Shown: positions 7,827 through 17,419, numbered from the stretch's first letter. The stretch: 64,000 bases of DNA from Solobacterium sp. (GCA_022486705.1 JAKVKC010000012.1:1-64000), one strand, 5' to 3'. The notes: generated from the letters alone by a model not told the origin. Program-made: numbers and translations.

Positions 7827-7854
7827 TGTTGCCTTGGATAGTGATGTTTCTGAC
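7795..7854 (-). ncRNA. Antisense antitoxin RNA of locus A
   Basis: A strong minus-strand promoter, TTGACA (7884-7889), 17 bp, TATATT (7861-7866), starts an RNA at about 7854 that ends at the shared terminator, roughly 60 nt long. It is complementary to two segments over the toxin start (one G:U pair), matching the RNA II role in Fst-type systems. Exact ends are inferred. Confidence 0.7.
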
Positions 7855-8019
7855 ACAATCAATATATCTGTGAATCATGATCCTGTCAAGATACATCATT
7901 CTGTGTCGTTATCAAGTGTCGTTATCAAGCGATATTGTCCGATACATCATTCTGCTAGTTTCTTCAGACGCAAAAAAAGCAGACATTTCTGCCTGCCAGA
8001 CGATATCGTTTCTCATCTT

Positions 8020-8661
8020 TCAATGAATGGAAACAGCGATCATCTTTTCTAATTTCTTTTTCTCTGTTATGTATGCAATGAACAGGATCACAACAGATAG
8101 ATCGAACATAGACGGAATGACCATCTTTAATAATGCACAGATCAGGAAGGAGATCCCCTCCAGCAGGATCAGTTCTCTGCCCGAAGAATACCGCTTTGCG
8201 ATCTGCAGCTTCTTGCGGATATTGATGATCAGAAAAGCAAAAGCAATGGAACCGATCAATGCATCTAAACTGAAATTCAGCAGGAACTTCTGACTGCATA
8301 CCGCATAGATAAAGTAGATGCAGAGCGTTCCGCTCATGATCACCGTCAGTCCGGACATCATGAACTTTGTATGATCATCCTGCTGGACCCGCTGCAGATG
8401 TTTCTGATAGGCATTGTGCGCCATCCAGGAAGAAAGCATCTGTTCGGGTGCATCCTTCATTTTCTCCAGTTTCAGTCTCTTGACGTGATCTGCCTGTTTC
8501 ATGGTATCCAGATAATATGCTGCTAAAGCATCCTTTTGGCAAGCGGAGAACTGGCTGCGATCGATTGCCTCAAAGACACCGATGACCTCTGCTTCCGCAG
8601 ACTGTTCATCGATTTCTTTTTTCCCCGAGAACCATGCTTTATATTTCTGCAGTGAGATCAT
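8020..8661 (-). CDS. Membrane protein of unknown function
   Basis: This 213-residue protein is not recognised. Residues 1-100 are hydrophilic and helical (EVIGVFEAIDRSQFSACQKDALAAYYLDTMKQADHV shape) and probably cytoplasmic. Residues 103-205 hold four hydrophobic segments in two pairs, with a charged KKLQIAKRYSSGRE loop between them. AAGGAA precedes ATG 8661. It lies 21 bp downstream of the amino-acid permease gene and is probably cotranscribed, so it may assist the permease. Confidence 0.6.
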   Translation of the reverse strand: MISLQKYKAWFSGKKEIDEQSAEAEVIGVFEAIDRSQFSACQKDALAAYYLDTMKQADHVKRLKLEKMKDAPEQMLSSWMAHNAYQKHLQRVQQDDHTKFMMSGLTVIMSGTLCIYFIYAVCSQKFLLNFSLDALIGSIAFAFLIINIRKKLQIAKRYSSGRELILLEGISFLICALLKMVIPSMFDLSVVILFIAYITEKKKLEKMIAVSIH

Positions 8662-8682
8662 ACAATTCCTTTCATTCCTGCT

Positions 8683-10188
8683 TTAGGCTGCTTCTTTTGC
8701 GTCCTGTCTCTTTCTGATATACGGCATGATCAAGCCAAGCATGATCAGTACAAACGGTGTCAGAATATTCAGGATCATCGTGAATACATCCGTGGAATAC
8801 ATGCCCATGATGCAGCAGGCTGCGGTAACAATAAAGCACCAGGCACCAATGCCTACGGCAAGTTTATTGTTCTTTACGAACTGATATTCACGCGGGAAAC
8901 GATCCGTTGCTTTGCGCAGCATGATATAGGCCGCAAATACCCAGAGATAACGCAATGGCATACAGACCGAATTCAATTTGGTCAATTGCTTCAATACTTC
9001 ATCAGCGCCCGGCACGAGCATCTGTGCAACGATCAGGATACTGGATAGAACAACGATCAGCAGAATGCCATTGACATACGCACCGTACTGATTCTGCTTC
9101 AGCATGCTCTTAGGTACCATCGTCTGAGTCGTTTCATCATCCAGGAACATCCGCAATGGAGCATCAATACTGATGACCAGGGTTGAAAGCTGACCGATGA
9201 GGTTGCATGCTGCATAGATGATCATCAGGACATTTCCCATGCCATAGTACTGTCCCAATAATTGGAAGGACAGATAGGAACCATTGGCAATAAAGGAAGT
9301 GGAAGTAATGGTCTCGCCATTCAGCAGTGTCCCTTCGCCGCCCTGAGCAATCGCTGGGAACATCATTCCCATAGCAACTGTACCAAGCAATGCGCAGACC
9401 GCTACCATGATAGCTACCGCGATCATTGCCTTTGGAAATCCTTTGGATGCATTCTCTACCTTATTTACATATGGCGAGATCTTTTCACATCCGCCGACCG
9501 CAAAGACCAGGATCGACAGTGAGGTAAAGTATTCAACATTGAAGGACGGCACCAGATTCTTTAAAGAGAAGTCCATGGATACATAGCCGGCATTTGGGAA
9601 CATTGCTCGTGCTCCGAACATCATAATGATATACAGGATGCTCATGACGAACATGCTTGTTCCAGCTAACGTAGCCAATTTCTTCAGCGGGTTCAGACCG
9701 CGGCTGGCAATCCAGGCAAAGACAAGCAGCAGGATCAAAGCAGCGCCCTGCACATAGATTGTTGGGAAAGTGTTGTAAGTCGTCCCGTTCTGGAAGACCA
9801 GCCAGCTGGCTGCCTTCAGAGCGCCCGTAGACTTGCTGACAATATACGTAATATGCACGGCAAAATATGTCCAGCCGGCATAATATGCAATCTTGCTGCC
9901 GCATGTCTCTGAGATCCAGGAAGTGACACCGCCTCCCTTATCTTTAAATGCAGAGCCTAATTCTCCTACCATTAATGCATATGGAACAAAATACAATGCA
10001 AACATCAGTATCCAGGAAAAAATGACCTGAATACCGTTGAAGTAAGCAAACCCATTCAGTACGTTTCCAAATCCCCACAGGGTAGAAAAGCACATAAAAC
10101 AGAGTGTCTGCCACTTCATCTTTTTCTGATTTTCCATGATGACTCGTGAATCCCCTTTCAGCAGGAAAGATTGTATCATGCTTTGCAT
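8683..10188 (-). CDS. APC-family amino-acid permease
   Basis: This protein of about 500 residues has 12-14 membrane segments and the APC superfamily pattern. The first helix GFGNVLNGFAYFNG carries the substrate-binding break, ELGSAFKDKGGGVTSWI is the consensus loop after TM2, and FAVGGCEKISPYVNKV lies in the TM6 region. The pattern is closest to YjeM-like amino-acid transporters; the substrate is not evident. The start is uncertain: GAGGAG sits 2 nt before ATG 10188 and 11 nt before ATG 10179, and a third Met (10137) begins the conserved part. Confidence 0.85.
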   Translation of the reverse strand: MQSMIQSFLLKGDSRVIMENQKKMKWQTLCFMCFSTLWGFGNVLNGFAYFNGIQVIFSWILMFALYFVPYALMVGELGSAFKDKGGGVTSWISETCGSKIAYYAGWTYFAVHITYIVSKSTGALKAASWLVFQNGTTYNTFPTIYVQGAALILLLVFAWIASRGLNPLKKLATLAGTSMFVMSILYIIMMFGARAMFPNAGYVSMDFSLKNLVPSFNVEYFTSLSILVFAVGGCEKISPYVNKVENASKGFPKAMIAVAIMVAVCALLGTVAMGMMFPAIAQGGEGTLLNGETITSTSFIANGSYLSFQLLGQYYGMGNVLMIIYAACNLIGQLSTLVISIDAPLRMFLDDETTQTMVPKSMLKQNQYGAYVNGILLIVVLSSILIVAQMLVPGADEVLKQLTKLNSVCMPLRYLWVFAAYIMLRKATDRFPREYQFVKNNKLAVGIGAWCFIVTAACCIMGMYSTDVFTMILNILTPFVLIMLGLIMPYIRKRQDAKEAA

Positions 10189-10359
10189 CTCTCCTCAATG
10201 AACAAAACCAGTGCTTTGTTCATTGCCATCAGCTTTCCTGCTGAGAAATAAAAGCAATATCCAAGTACCATATTACTCATTATTATCCATCATTTTTTTC
10301 AGCAGATCCGTGCATTCCATGAATGCATGATAAAATAAAGAACGGCAAACAAGACAGTC

Positions 10360-11691
10360 ATGAAAGAGATCAGCTTAGAAAAACTGCATGAATTCTGTGA
10401 ACTGATGGTCACACCTACTTTTTTAGTGCAGGAAAAGCTGATCATTCCTTTAAACATACAGTGCAGTGCTGTGGCAGATCTTTCCTACCGCGACCTGCTG
10501 CCGATCATTGATGAAACAGCAGAGACCATTGACGGCCGTCAATTGGCTGTCAAAAAAGAAAAAGCCATGCATTTCTTTACCGTGAATGGACGCAAAGTCC
10601 TCCATCATGGTCAAACGTGCTGGCTTCTGCAGATCATGCCGATGGCCGATCAGGAGACCTTCCAGAATGTAACGAGGATCTCAACGGCACGCGAGATCAT
10701 GCTGCAGATGGCAAATGACTTTGTTCAGCTGGATACCGATCAGAGCGTCTATGAATTCATCCTGGAGAACTGCGGCAAAGCCGTACAGCACAGTGAGCTC
10801 TGTTCTTTGATGATCCTGCATCATGGCATTGCCCATATCGTTGCCAAGCGCGGCTATGGCAATGACGTCTACAATATCAATTTCGACCCTATGGAGACCT
10901 TCCTGGGCGTTGTTACAGAAGGTAAGTTTGACCGTCCGGTGATCATCAACGACCTCAGCAAATTCACTGGGGTCTATCATACCGAGATCAAGACTGAGTC
11001 TTCGGCGCAGCTTCTTGGCTCTACTTTATGCACCCCTGTCTATATCAAACAGAAGCTCTATGCGATCCTCTGCTTTGACTCTACAGAAAAGAATGCCTTT
11101 ACCGATCAGGACCTGGAGCTTCTGGAATTGATCAAAGGCAATGTGGAAGCGATGCTGACCAACCATCAGATGCAGATGGAGATCCTGCATCTTTCCAAGA
11201 CCGATATGCTGACAGGCCTGTACAATCGTACGTATTTAAAGGAATTCCTCAGCCGCCACAATCAGGAACGTTTTTATGTCGGCATGTTCGATATGAATGA
11301 CCTGAAAGGGATCAACGATGGACATGGGCATAACAACGGCGATCTGATCATCCGGGCCATGGCTTCTTCTCTGAAAAGAGCTTTCCCGCCTAGTGCATCC
11401 ATCTTCCGCATCGGCGGCGATGAATTCATGTCGATCCTCTACAATCTGAACTTAAAAGAGATCCAAGACCGCATAGAAACACTGCGCCAGGATCTCCTGC
11501 ATACTCCATTGACCTTATCTGACGGTGCCATCACAACACTGTCCTTCAGCTGCGGTTTTGCCCTGCATGAAGAAAACAAGGATTTTGAGACCATTCTCTC
11601 TCAGGCAGATACCAACATGTATACCGAAAAGAGAAAGATCAAAGGCTTTCTTATTCCGCCTTCGTCAGTTTCCGGTAAAGATCCGCGATAA
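10360..11691 (+). CDS. GAF-GGDEF diguanylate cyclase
   Basis: This 443-residue protein has three parts: an N-terminal region of ~100 residues without clear homology, a GAF-type sensor domain (about 105-275) and a GGDEF domain (about 280-435). The active-site loop RIGGDEF near 352 is intact, as is the metal-site FDMNDLKGINDGHGHNNGD, so it should make cyclic di-GMP from two GTP. The inhibitory RxxD site normally found five residues before GGDEF is absent. No membrane segment is seen, so it is cytoplasmic. It converges on the next gene with 41 bp of overlap. Confidence 0.9.
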   Translation: MKEISLEKLHEFCELMVTPTFLVQEKLIIPLNIQCSAVADLSYRDLLPIIDETAETIDGRQLAVKKEKAMHFFTVNGRKVLHHGQTCWLLQIMPMADQETFQNVTRISTAREIMLQMANDFVQLDTDQSVYEFILENCGKAVQHSELCSLMILHHGIAHIVAKRGYGNDVYNINFDPMETFLGVVTEGKFDRPVIINDLSKFTGVYHTEIKTESSAQLLGSTLCTPVYIKQKLYAILCFDSTEKNAFTDQDLELLELIKGNVEAMLTNHQMQMEILHLSKTDMLTGLYNRTYLKEFLSRHNQERFYVGMFDMNDLKGINDGHGHNNGDLIIRAMASSLKRAFPPSASIFRIGGDEFMSILYNLNLKEIQDRIETLRQDLLHTPLTLSDGAITTLSFSCGFALHEENKDFETILSQADTNMYTEKRKIKGFLIPPSSVSGKDPR

Positions 11692-12253
11692 GTTCCGCCG
11701 ATTCTTCAAGACCGATCCTGCCGCTGTTCAGACAAAGATCATAATTCTTCGGATCCCCGAATTTCTGATCTGTATAGATCTCATAATATGCTGCTCTGCG
11801 CTTATCTTTTTCTTTCAGTCTCTTTTCCGGCTTTATATCTGACTGGCCATAGACCCGCACGATACGATCCGCGCGGTATTCCATGTCCGCGTAGATAAAT
11901 ACGCGGAGCAGATCATAATCCTGTTTCAGGACATAGTCTGCACAGCGGCCGACAAAGACACATGGTCCTTTATCTGCCATCTCACGAATGACTTTGCACT
12001 GTTCTGTCCAAATGGCAATGCGGTTGGAGCTCTCATAGTAATCCGTACTGGCAATGGCCCCGAAAATGCCGCCGGCATCCGCTGATTCGCTCTGTTCATT
12101 AACATAGTCCTCGGCAAATCCGCTGCGGGCTGAGATCTGTTCAATGATCTCCCGTCCGTATCTCTCCAATCCCAGTTTCTGTGCTGTCATTTCAGCAATG
12201 CTGTGGCCGCCGGAACCGAACTGACGGCTGATCGTAATGATCTTTCCTGTCAT
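11651..12253 (-). CDS. Cytidylate kinase-like protein
   Basis: This 200-residue protein belongs to the cytidylate kinase-like (AAA_26) family. ITISRQFGSGGHSIAEMTAQKLG is the P-loop region with the relaxed pattern of this family, followed by the Arg-rich FVGRCADYVLK and the lid-like RADRIVRVYG. True CMP kinases carry a stricter GPxGxGK loop, so the substrate is unknown. Its last 41 bases overlap the 3' end of the GGDEF gene on the other strand. Confidence 0.8.
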   Translation of the reverse strand: MTGKIITISRQFGSGGHSIAEMTAQKLGLERYGREIIEQISARSGFAEDYVNEQSESADAGGIFGAIASTDYYESSNRIAIWTEQCKVIREMADKGPCVFVGRCADYVLKQDYDLLRVFIYADMEYRADRIVRVYGQSDIKPEKRLKEKDKRRAAYYEIYTDQKFGDPKNYDLCLNSGRIGLEESAELIADLYRKLTKAE

Positions 12254-12336
12254 AGTGGAAACCCCCTATTCAATGATCTTTCTATGAATATTATACCTGT
12301 TAAAATATATGTTCACAGAAAATTCATTGCAAAATA

Positions 12337-12363
12337 TTAGCACTCTTTGGTGAAGTGTGCTAA
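12337..12363. promoter_or_regulatory. CIRCE operator (HrcA site) upstream of ftsH
   Basis: TTAGCACTC, nine bases, then GTGTGCTAA: the CIRCE consensus (second half GAGTGCTAA) with one change. A possible promoter, TTCACA (12312-12317), N17, TATTAG, overlaps it. It lies 23 bp upstream of ftsH, so HrcA should repress the gene and heat should release it. Confidence 0.85.
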
Positions 12364-12385
12364 CGTATAACTATCAGATTGAGAG

Positions 12386-14266
12386 GTGATGATTATCAAT
12401 CCCGATAAGAAGAATCAAAAGCGACCGATTTTCTACTACTATGCCATTGTCTTAGTAGTTCTGGTCCTAATGAATCTGATCATGGTGCCAAGTATGCGCC
12501 AAGCTCAGATCGTAGAGAAAAATTACAGCGATTTTATCAGTGAGACGACTTCCGGTCAGGTCACGGAAGTTGAAGTGCAGTCCAATCAGATCTTATTTAA
12601 ACTGAAAGATGATTCCACCATCTACAAGACCGGTCTCATGAATGATCCGCAGCTGACAGACCGTCTGACGGAAGCGGGTGTTACTTACCGTGCTGACATT
12701 ATTGAGCAGCAGTCTTCCTGGATGACTTTCATTATTTCTTGGCTGCTTCCGATCCTGGTTGCGACCTTCCTGCTGCGCTTATTTATTAAAAACATGCAGG
12801 GTGGAAATGGCGGCGGTGCTGGCGGAGGCCTTGGCGGCAATATGTTCAGCATGGGCAAATCCAATGCCAGAGAATACGTCAAGGGGACCACAGGCATCAA
12901 GTTCGCAGATGTGGCTGGTGAAGATGAAGCCAAAGAGAACCTGCAGGAGATCGTGCACTATCTGCATGACCCTGCCCAGTACAAGTCCATCGGTGCGACC
13001 ATGCCGAAGGGCGTCCTGTTAGTCGGCCCTCCAGGCACTGGCAAGACCATGCTTGCAAAGGCAGTTGCCGGTGAATCCAATGTACCGTTCTTCTCTATCT
13101 CCGGTTCTGAATTTGTCGAGATGTTCGTCGGTATGGGTGCTTCTAAAGTCAGAGACCTGTTCAAGCAGGCCAAAGAAAAAGCACCGTGCATTGTCTTCAT
13201 TGATGAAGTCGATGCGATCGGCGGCAAGAGAAATACGGGAAATATCGGCGGCAATGATGAGCGTGAACAGACGCTGAACCAGCTGCTGACCGAGATGGAT
13301 GGCTTTGAAGGAAACAATGGCGTTGTCATTCTGGCTGCGACCAACCGTCCGGAAAGTCTGGATCCCGCTTTGCTGAGACCTGGCAGATTTGACCGCCGTG
13401 TCCCCGTCGAGCTTCCTGACTTAAAGGGAAGAGAAGATATCCTGAAAGTCCATTCCAAGAAAGTCAAGACAGAACCAAATATCGATTACAACGTTGTTGC
13501 CCGTATGGCTTCCGGTGCTTCCGGTGCCGAGCTTGCCAATATTATCAATGAAGCAGCGCTGCGGGCCATACGTGAAGGCAGATCTGCTGTATCGCAGAAA
13601 GATCTGGAAGAAAGCATTGAAGTCGTCTTTGCCGGATACCAGAAGAAGAATGCGATCCTGACAGATAAGGAAAAGCTGACCGTATCCTATCACGAAGTCG
13701 GCCACGCCTTAGTGGCTGCCTTGCAGACCAACAGTGCTCCGGTACAGAAGATCACTATCATTCCGCGTACCTCCGGTGCCTTAGGCTACACGATGCAGAT
13801 CGAAGAAGGGAACCATTACCTCTATACCAAAGAAGAACTGGAGAATCGCATTGCGACCCTCACCGGCGGCAGAGCTGCCGAAGAAGTCGTCTTCAATTCC
13901 GTTTCTACCGGTGCTTCCAATGATATTGAACAGGCAACCAAAGTTGCCCGCGCAATGATCACCCAGTATGGCATGTCAGATGACTTTGACATGGTAGCGA
14001 TGTCGCATGTTACAAATCAGTATCTTGGCGGCGATGCTTCGCTGGCATGTTCTGATGATACAGCAGCCATCATTGATGCCAAGGTCGTAGCCTTAGTAAA
14101 GAAAGAACATGAAAAGGCCGTAAAGCTCCTGACCGAGCATCGCAATGATCTGGATCGTATCGCAAAGTACTTATATGAAAAGGAAACGATCACTGGTGAA
14201 GAATTCATGAAGATCCTGAATGAAAAACCAGCCGAGCTTCCTGCGCCAAGTACTTCTGAAGAATAA
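12386..14266 (+). CDS. ftsH: ATP-dependent zinc metalloprotease FtsH
   Basis: This 626-residue protein has the full FtsH layout: two membrane segments (about 16-36 and 113-133) around an extracytoplasmic domain, a Gly-rich linker, an AAA+ module with Walker A GPPGTGKT (214-221), Walker [12 protein letters not shown] and the SRH region [21 protein letters not shown], then an M41 protease with HEVGH near 436. It degrades misfolded and regulatory membrane proteins. The start is unsettled: GTG 12386 and ATG 12389 lie almost on top of the AGAGGTG site. The CIRCE site upstream points to heat-shock control. Confidence 0.95.
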   Translation: MMIINPDKKNQKRPIFYYYAIVLVVLVLMNLIMVPSMRQAQIVEKNYSDFISETTSGQVTEVEVQSNQILFKLKDDSTIYKTGLMNDPQLTDRLTEAGVTYRADIIEQQSSWMTFIISWLLPILVATFLLRLFIKNMQGGNGGGAGGGLGGNMFSMGKSNAREYVKGTTGIKFADVAGEDEAKENLQEIVHYLHDPAQYKSIGATMPKGVLLVGPPGTGKTMLAKAVAGESNVPFFSISGSEFVEMFVGMGASKVRDLFKQAKEKAPCIVFIDEVDAIGGKRNTGNIGGNDEREQTLNQLLTEMDGFEGNNGVVILAATNRPESLDPALLRPGRFDRRVPVELPDLKGREDILKVHSKKVKTEPNIDYNVVARMASGASGAELANIINEAALRAIREGRSAVSQKDLEESIEVVFAGYQKKNAILTDKEKLTVSYHEVGHALVAALQTNSAPVQKITIIPRTSGALGYTMQIEEGNHYLYTKEELENRIATLTGGRAAEEVVFNSVSTGASNDIEQATKVARAMITQYGMSDDFDMVAMSHVTNQYLGGDASLACSDDTAAIIDAKVVALVKKEHEKAVKLLTEHRNDLDRIAKYLYEKETITGEEFMKILNEKPAELPAPSTSEE

Positions 14267-14267
14267 T

Positions 14268-14311
14268 AAAAAGCAGTCCCGGTGAGAGATATTCTCACTG
14301 AGACTGTTTTT
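14268..14311. terminator. Two-way terminator between ftsH and rpiB
   Basis: AAAAAGCAGTC and GGTGAGA pair with TCTCACT and GACTG followed by TTTTTT, an interrupted long stem serving both convergent genes. Confidence 0.75.
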
Positions 14312-14764
14312 TCATTTTGCTTCATTGCGCTTTTCAATATCGGTGATCATATCGACTCTGCGCTGATGTCTGCCGCCTTCGAATGGTGTTTCCAGGAAGA
14401 CTTTGACGATCTGCTTAGCTGTTTCAATGCCGATGACCCTGGCACCGAATGTAATGATATTGGCGTTATTATGACGTCTGCTGTACTCTGCACTGTACGG
14501 TTCCGAACACGTACATGCACGAATGCCCCTGACCTTATTGCATGCTAAGCCGATGCCGACGCCAGTCCCGCAGATGGCAACACCTAGATCTACGGTATGA
14601 TCTGCTACTGCATTGGCGACCTTTTCACCATAGACAGGATAATCCACGCTCTCATTTGTATCCGTTCCATAGTTGATGACTTCATAGCCAAGAGATGCCA
14701 AATACTTGACGATCTCATTTTTCATTTCCACTGCTGCATGATCATTTGCAATACCGACTTTCAT
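14312..14764 (-). CDS. rpiB: Ribose-5-phosphate isomerase B
   Basis: This 150-residue protein is full length for RpiB. It has the N-terminal VGIANDHAA, the catalytic Cys in ICGTGVGIGLACNK, and SRRHNNANIITFGARVIG, the phosphate-contacting Arg/His region. It interconverts ribose-5-phosphate and ribulose-5-phosphate (some relatives act on allose-6-phosphate or galactose-6-phosphate). AGGAGG precedes the ATG. It follows lgt by one base and is probably cotranscribed with it. Confidence 0.93.
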   Translation of the reverse strand: MKVGIANDHAAVEMKNEIVKYLASLGYEVINYGTDTNESVDYPVYGEKVANAVADHTVDLGVAICGTGVGIGLACNKVRGIRACTCSEPYSAEYSRRHNNANIITFGARVIGIETAKQIVKVFLETPFEGGRHQRRVDMITDIEKRNEAK

Positions 14765-14765
14765 C

Positions 14766-15533
14766 TTACTTTTCCTCCTTCGCTTTTTCTTCTTTATTCT
14801 GCCGGCGCCAGATCAGATAAGCACCAAGCAGAAAGACAAAGATAGCAATGAACTGCGATGTTGAGAAGATGCCGATCTGCCCGCGGATCAGATCGCCGCG
14901 GATAAATTCAATAAAGAATCTGCCGATGCTGTAAAGCATCAGATACCATCCGGCGGTATCATCCGGATGCTTTGATTTTGTCAGAATAAGATAGGTGATG
15001 ATGAAGATCAGGAAATCGCCGCCGGCGGAGATCAGCTGGGTCGGTATGATCTTGGCAGTGGTCCAGGCAAGCGAAGCTGCCGGGAAACTGACACCATACC
15101 AGGCACTTGTCTCAATGCCGCCGCAGCATCCTGCGCAGAAGCAGCCGATCCGGCCGACCGCCTGTGCCAAAGCAACACATGGGATCAGAATATTGAAGTA
15201 GCGCATGAAATCCCACTTATGCCAACGGCACCAGATGTAGGCACCAAGCACACCGCCGAGAATGCCGCCGTAGACGACCCATCCGCCGGAGCCAAGCACC
15301 GTCCATGGGTCTTTTAAGAACTGATCAAATACCGTCAAGCAGTATGTCAGTTTGGAGCAGCCCCATCCCCATACTAAGATCCAGAGAATAAAGCTGTCGA
15401 TCTTTTCTGCATCCAGAGCATATTTCTTTGCCAGTTTTTCTGCCAGCCAGAAAGCAAGCAGAATGCCGATGGCAATCATGACCCCATATCCATGAATTGT
15501 TAAGGGGCCGATCGTAAACCAATCATTAAACAT
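14766..15533 (-). CDS. lgt: Prolipoprotein diacylglyceryl transferase
   Basis: Lgt transfers diacylglycerol from phosphatidylglycerol to the lipobox Cys of prolipoproteins. The sequence shows about seven membrane spans, the HGYGVMIAIG motif, GGWVVYGGILGG, the signature GRIGCFCAGCCGG, and the C-terminal GRFFIEFIRGD. An upstream ATG at 15557 is in frame, but GGAGGG sits five bases before ATG 15533, which is the better start and gives a normal 255 residues. It serves lipoproteins such as those at 3399 and 37927. Confidence 0.93.
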   Translation of the reverse strand: MFNDWFTIGPLTIHGYGVMIAIGILLAFWLAEKLAKKYALDAEKIDSFILWILVWGWGCSKLTYCLTVFDQFLKDPWTVLGSGGWVVYGGILGGVLGAYIWCRWHKWDFMRYFNILIPCVALAQAVGRIGCFCAGCCGGIETSAWYGVSFPAASLAWTTAKIIPTQLISAGGDFLIFIITYLILTKSKHPDDTAGWYLMLYSIGRFFIEFIRGDLIRGQIGIFSTSQFIAIFVFLLGAYLIWRRQNKEEKAKEEK

Positions 15534-15590
15534 ATTTTCCCTCCAAGCAATGTCCATTTTACCTGCTATGCGCAGAAATTGAAAGGCGGA

Positions 15591-16415
15591 TCACTCCGTC
15601 TTCTTTGCATAATAGATTGTACTTCCTGCCGGAACAGATTCCAGCAGCCACACATTTCCGCCGATCACCGAGTTGTCGCCAATGACCGTATCGCCGCCAA
15701 GAATTGTTGCATTGGCATATACCGTCACATGATTGCCCAGATTCGGATGGCGCTTGCCGCCCTTGACCGGATGGCCCTGTTCATCTTTTTCAAAGCTCTT
15801 CGCGCCCAATGTCACGCCCTGATACAGCTTGACATGGTCGCCCAATACGGCCGTTTCACCAATGACAATGCCCGTGCCATGATCAATGCAGAAATAATCG
15901 CCGATGATTGCCCCGGCATTGATATCAATGCCTGTCTTTTCATGGGCATACTCCGTCATAATGCGGGGAATATTCGGTACACCTAAGCGATACAGTTCAT
16001 GGGCAATGCGATAGATTGATATTGCATAGAAACCTGGATAGCACAGGATCACTTCTGCTTTGGATTTCGCAGCCGGATCGCCATCATAGATGGCCTGAAT
16101 ATCTGTATTCAGCCGCCGCATGACCTCTGGCAATGTATCTAAAAATGCATCTGTCAGTTCCTGCGATGTGTTCATATTTCTTCCAGCAAAGCAGAGCGTT
16201 GAATCAATTTCCAGCTTCAGATCTTTGGCCAGCCGCTCCAAGGCATCCTCCGTGCTCAGGTGCTCATAGTTGTAGTACCCTGGCAGCAGGATGACCTGCA
16301 CTTCTTTAATGATCGAAACGATTCTTGTGCGGTTGGTAATGCGGCATGCGCTTCCTAAGGTCGGGTCGCGCTGTTCATTGATCTTCTGCAGAAGTATACT
16401 GTGTGTTTTCTCCAT
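15591..16415 (-). CDS. cysE: Serine O-acetyltransferase
   Basis: The protein makes O-acetylserine from serine and acetyl-CoA, the first step of cysteine synthesis. Residues 1-125 form the helical N-terminal domain; the rest is the left-handed beta-helix with hexapeptide repeats (IDINAGAIIGDYFCIDHGTGIVIGE). The catalytic Asp/His appear as IDHGTG, and KGGKRHPNLGNHV is the acetyl-CoA loop. It starts three bases after the cysK stop with a GGAG site, so the two enzymes come from one mRNA under the leader described at 17471. Confidence 0.93.
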   Translation of the reverse strand: MEKTHSILLQKINEQRDPTLGSACRITNRTRIVSIIKEVQVILLPGYYNYEHLSTEDALERLAKDLKLEIDSTLCFAGRNMNTSQELTDAFLDTLPEVMRRLNTDIQAIYDGDPAAKSKAEVILCYPGFYAISIYRIAHELYRLGVPNIPRIMTEYAHEKTGIDINAGAIIGDYFCIDHGTGIVIGETAVLGDHVKLYQGVTLGAKSFEKDEQGHPVKGGKRHPNLGNHVTVYANATILGGDTVIGDNSVIGGNVWLLESVPAGSTIYYAKKTE

Positions 16416-16418
16416 TTT

Positions 16419-17351
16419 TTATTCTCCAAATAATGCGGTTGATAAATAGCGGTCGCCTGAATCCGGCAGAAGGACAACGATCGTCTTTCCTTCATATTCC
16501 GGACGTTTCGCCAAAGCAATGCCAGCAACTAAAGCAGCGCCTGAAGATATGCCGACCAATACGCCTTCCTGATGGCCTGCTTCCGCACCATACTTGAACG
16601 CATCTTCATTCTTAATACGCATGATCTCATCATAGATCTTGGTGTCCAGGACTTCCGGTACAAAGCCGGCACCAATGCCTTGGATCTTATGCGGCCCTGC
16701 TGGTTCGCCAGACAGGACTGCCGAAGAATCCGGTTCCACCGCAATGATTTTAACATCTGCTTTCTTTTCTTTCAGATATTTGCCAGTGCCCGTCAATGTT
16801 CCGCCCGTGCCGACACCAGCCACAAAGGCATCGACCTGTCCTTCTGTATCTTCCCAGATCTCCGGTCCCGTCGTCTTATAGTGTGCTTTCCAGTTGGCTG
16901 GATTGACGAACTGCCCTGGAATAAAGGAATGCGGTGTCTCTTTCGCAACCTCTTCTGCTTTGGCAATGGCGCCCTTCATGCCTTTGGCTCCTTCGCTCAG
17001 CACAAGTTCAGCCCCATAGCCCCTCATCAGCTTTCTTCTCTCTTCTGACATAGAATCCGGCATCACAATAATGACCCGGTATCCCTTGGCCGTACCAACT
17101 GCCGCTAAGCCGATGCCAGTATTGCCGCTGGTCGGTTCAATAATGACTGATCCTTCTTTCAGTATGCCCTTTTCTTCCGCATCTTCAATCATTTCCTTGG
17201 CAATGCGGTCCTTCGCAGATCCCGTCGGATTGAAATACTCAAGCTTCCCTAAGAGCTTTGCTTTCAGGCCATACTTCTTTTCCAAATGCGTCAGTTCCAA
17301 TAACGGTGTACCCCCGATCAGCTGTTCCATAGATGTGTAGATCTTTGTCAT
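16419..17351 (-). CDS. cysK: Cysteine synthase A (O-acetylserine sulfhydrylase)
   Basis: This 310-residue PLP enzyme makes cysteine from O-acetylserine and sulfide. Lys47 in NPTGSAKDRIA binds PLP; PTSGNTG is the substrate loop and GVGTGGTLTGTGKYL the phosphate-binding loop. It is the first gene of the cysK-cysE pair. The usual CysE C-terminal Ile that docks into CysK is absent from the partner here (CysE ends KKTE). Expression is probably set by the Cys-codon leader and the hairpin upstream. Confidence 0.95.
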   Translation of the reverse strand: MTKIYTSMEQLIGGTPLLELTHLEKKYGLKAKLLGKLEYFNPTGSAKDRIAKEMIEDAEEKGILKEGSVIIEPTSGNTGIGLAAVGTAKGYRVIIVMPDSMSEERRKLMRGYGAELVLSEGAKGMKGAIAKAEEVAKETPHSFIPGQFVNPANWKAHYKTTGPEIWEDTEGQVDAFVAGVGTGGTLTGTGKYLKEKKADVKIIAVEPDSSAVLSGEPAGPHKIQGIGAGFVPEVLDTKIYDEIMRIKNEDAFKYGAEAGHQEGVLVGISSGAALVAGIALAKRPEYEGKTIVVLLPDSGDRYLSTALFGE

Positions 17352-17390
17352 ATTCTTATCCTCTTTTTCTATATTTTTGATAAGTACGGT

Positions 17391-17419
17391 AAAGAAAATC
17401 CAGGCAGTACTGCCCGGAT
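17391..17419 (-). terminator. Attenuator hairpin of cysK-cysE
   Basis: On the minus strand ATCCGGGCAGT pairs with ACTGCCTGGAT (17398-17419) and is followed by TTTTCTTT, a terminator form. Its CCGGGCA (complement of 17411-17417) is exactly complementary to TGCCCGG inside the leader-peptide gene (17483-17489), so an antiterminator pairing is possible. A second stem, GGATTG/CAATCC (17441-17466), lies between. Confidence 0.65.
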
